Below are positions 13,827 to 13,871 of a DNA stretch of 13,871 nucleotides, piece by piece (the first letter of the stretch is position 1; each line of letters opens with the position of its first letter). The notes under the pieces are model-generated. The model had not been told where the DNA came from. It searched no databases and was given only the letters and a program-made list of their open reading frames with translations. The position numbers were made by a program, and so were the translations under genes. The DNA is taken from NCBI GenBank assembly GCA_946540365.1, contig CAMNIH010000034.1, positions 1-13,871 of the forward strand, given 5' to 3'. This DNA comes from an uncultured Bacteroidales bacterium (GTDB taxonomy: Bacteria; Bacteroidota; Bacteroidia; Bacteroidales; P3).

Positions 13827-13871
13827 TTCTTCAGTCGTTCTTCAGTCGTTCTTCAGTCGTTCTTCAGTGAT
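13827..13871. repeat. 11-bp tandem repeat at the window edge
   Basis: TTCTTCAGTCG recurs at 13827, 13838, 13849 and 13860; the last copy ends TGA and the array may continue past the window. An 11-bp period is not a codon multiple and is close to one turn of DNA, so it is more likely a set of protein-binding sites or slippage product than coding. Bases 13740-13826 just before it show no feature that I can support. Confidence 0.8.

Overview
The window looks like a piece of chromosome from a GC-rich member of the Bacteroidales (phylum Bacteroidota). The signs are a secreted BspA-like protein with a type IX secretion (T9SS) C-terminal tail, a GWxTD-domain protein, a Bacteroidales-type LpxL-like acyltransferase, a Bacteroides-type promoter (TTTG, 19 nt, TAnnTTTG), and start codons that mostly lack Shine-Dalgarno sequences. 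Genus and species cannot be read from the sequence.

Layout, left to right. Positions 1-1231 hold the 3' end of a PIF1/UvrD-type helicase with a C-terminal HRDC domain. Positions 1320-4791 hold a rightward cluster: a secreted GWxTD protein, a lysophospholipid acyltransferase and a family 2 glycosyltransferase. The last two overlap by 4 nt. This looks like a cell-envelope unit, and it ends at a strong hairpin (4824-4864) that it shares with the convergent gene. Positions 4884-9336 hold a leftward cluster of two small unrecognised genes followed by a 1176-aa mosaic surface protein: leucine-rich repeats, InlB-like repeats, a 10-residue threonine/tyrosine-rich linker repeat, and a T9SS-like tail. 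Its first two thirds are much AT-richer than the rest of the window.

Upstream of that cluster, 9380-9695 forms a compact regulatory region: a consensus promoter with a 12-bp dyad over its -33 box, then a leader of about 260 nt with several inverted repeats, a possible 28-codon ORF with a good Shine-Dalgarno, and a hairpin followed by a U-rich tract. Behind it lies an array of five full and one partial 55-bp repeats (9726-10028), each carrying a GAACCCC/GGGGTTC stem-loop.

Positions 10132-13195 hold a leftward set: dnaA, a flavin reductase that starts inside the dnaA stop codon (TGATG), then a D-2-hydroxyacid dehydrogenase followed by a good terminator. A compound palindromic repeat fills the gap between the flavin reductase and the dehydrogenase and supplies the last codons of the flavin reductase. 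The 676 bases beyond dnaA have no convincing gene. They hold AT-rich runs, degenerate DnaA-box-like words (a candidate oriC) and, at the window edge, four 11-bp tandem repeats.

The most promising unexplained features are the promoter/leader/small-gene/BspA locus and the related hairpin repeats at 9726-10028 and 11079-11191. No defence system, CRISPR array, transposase or tRNA/rRNA gene was seen.
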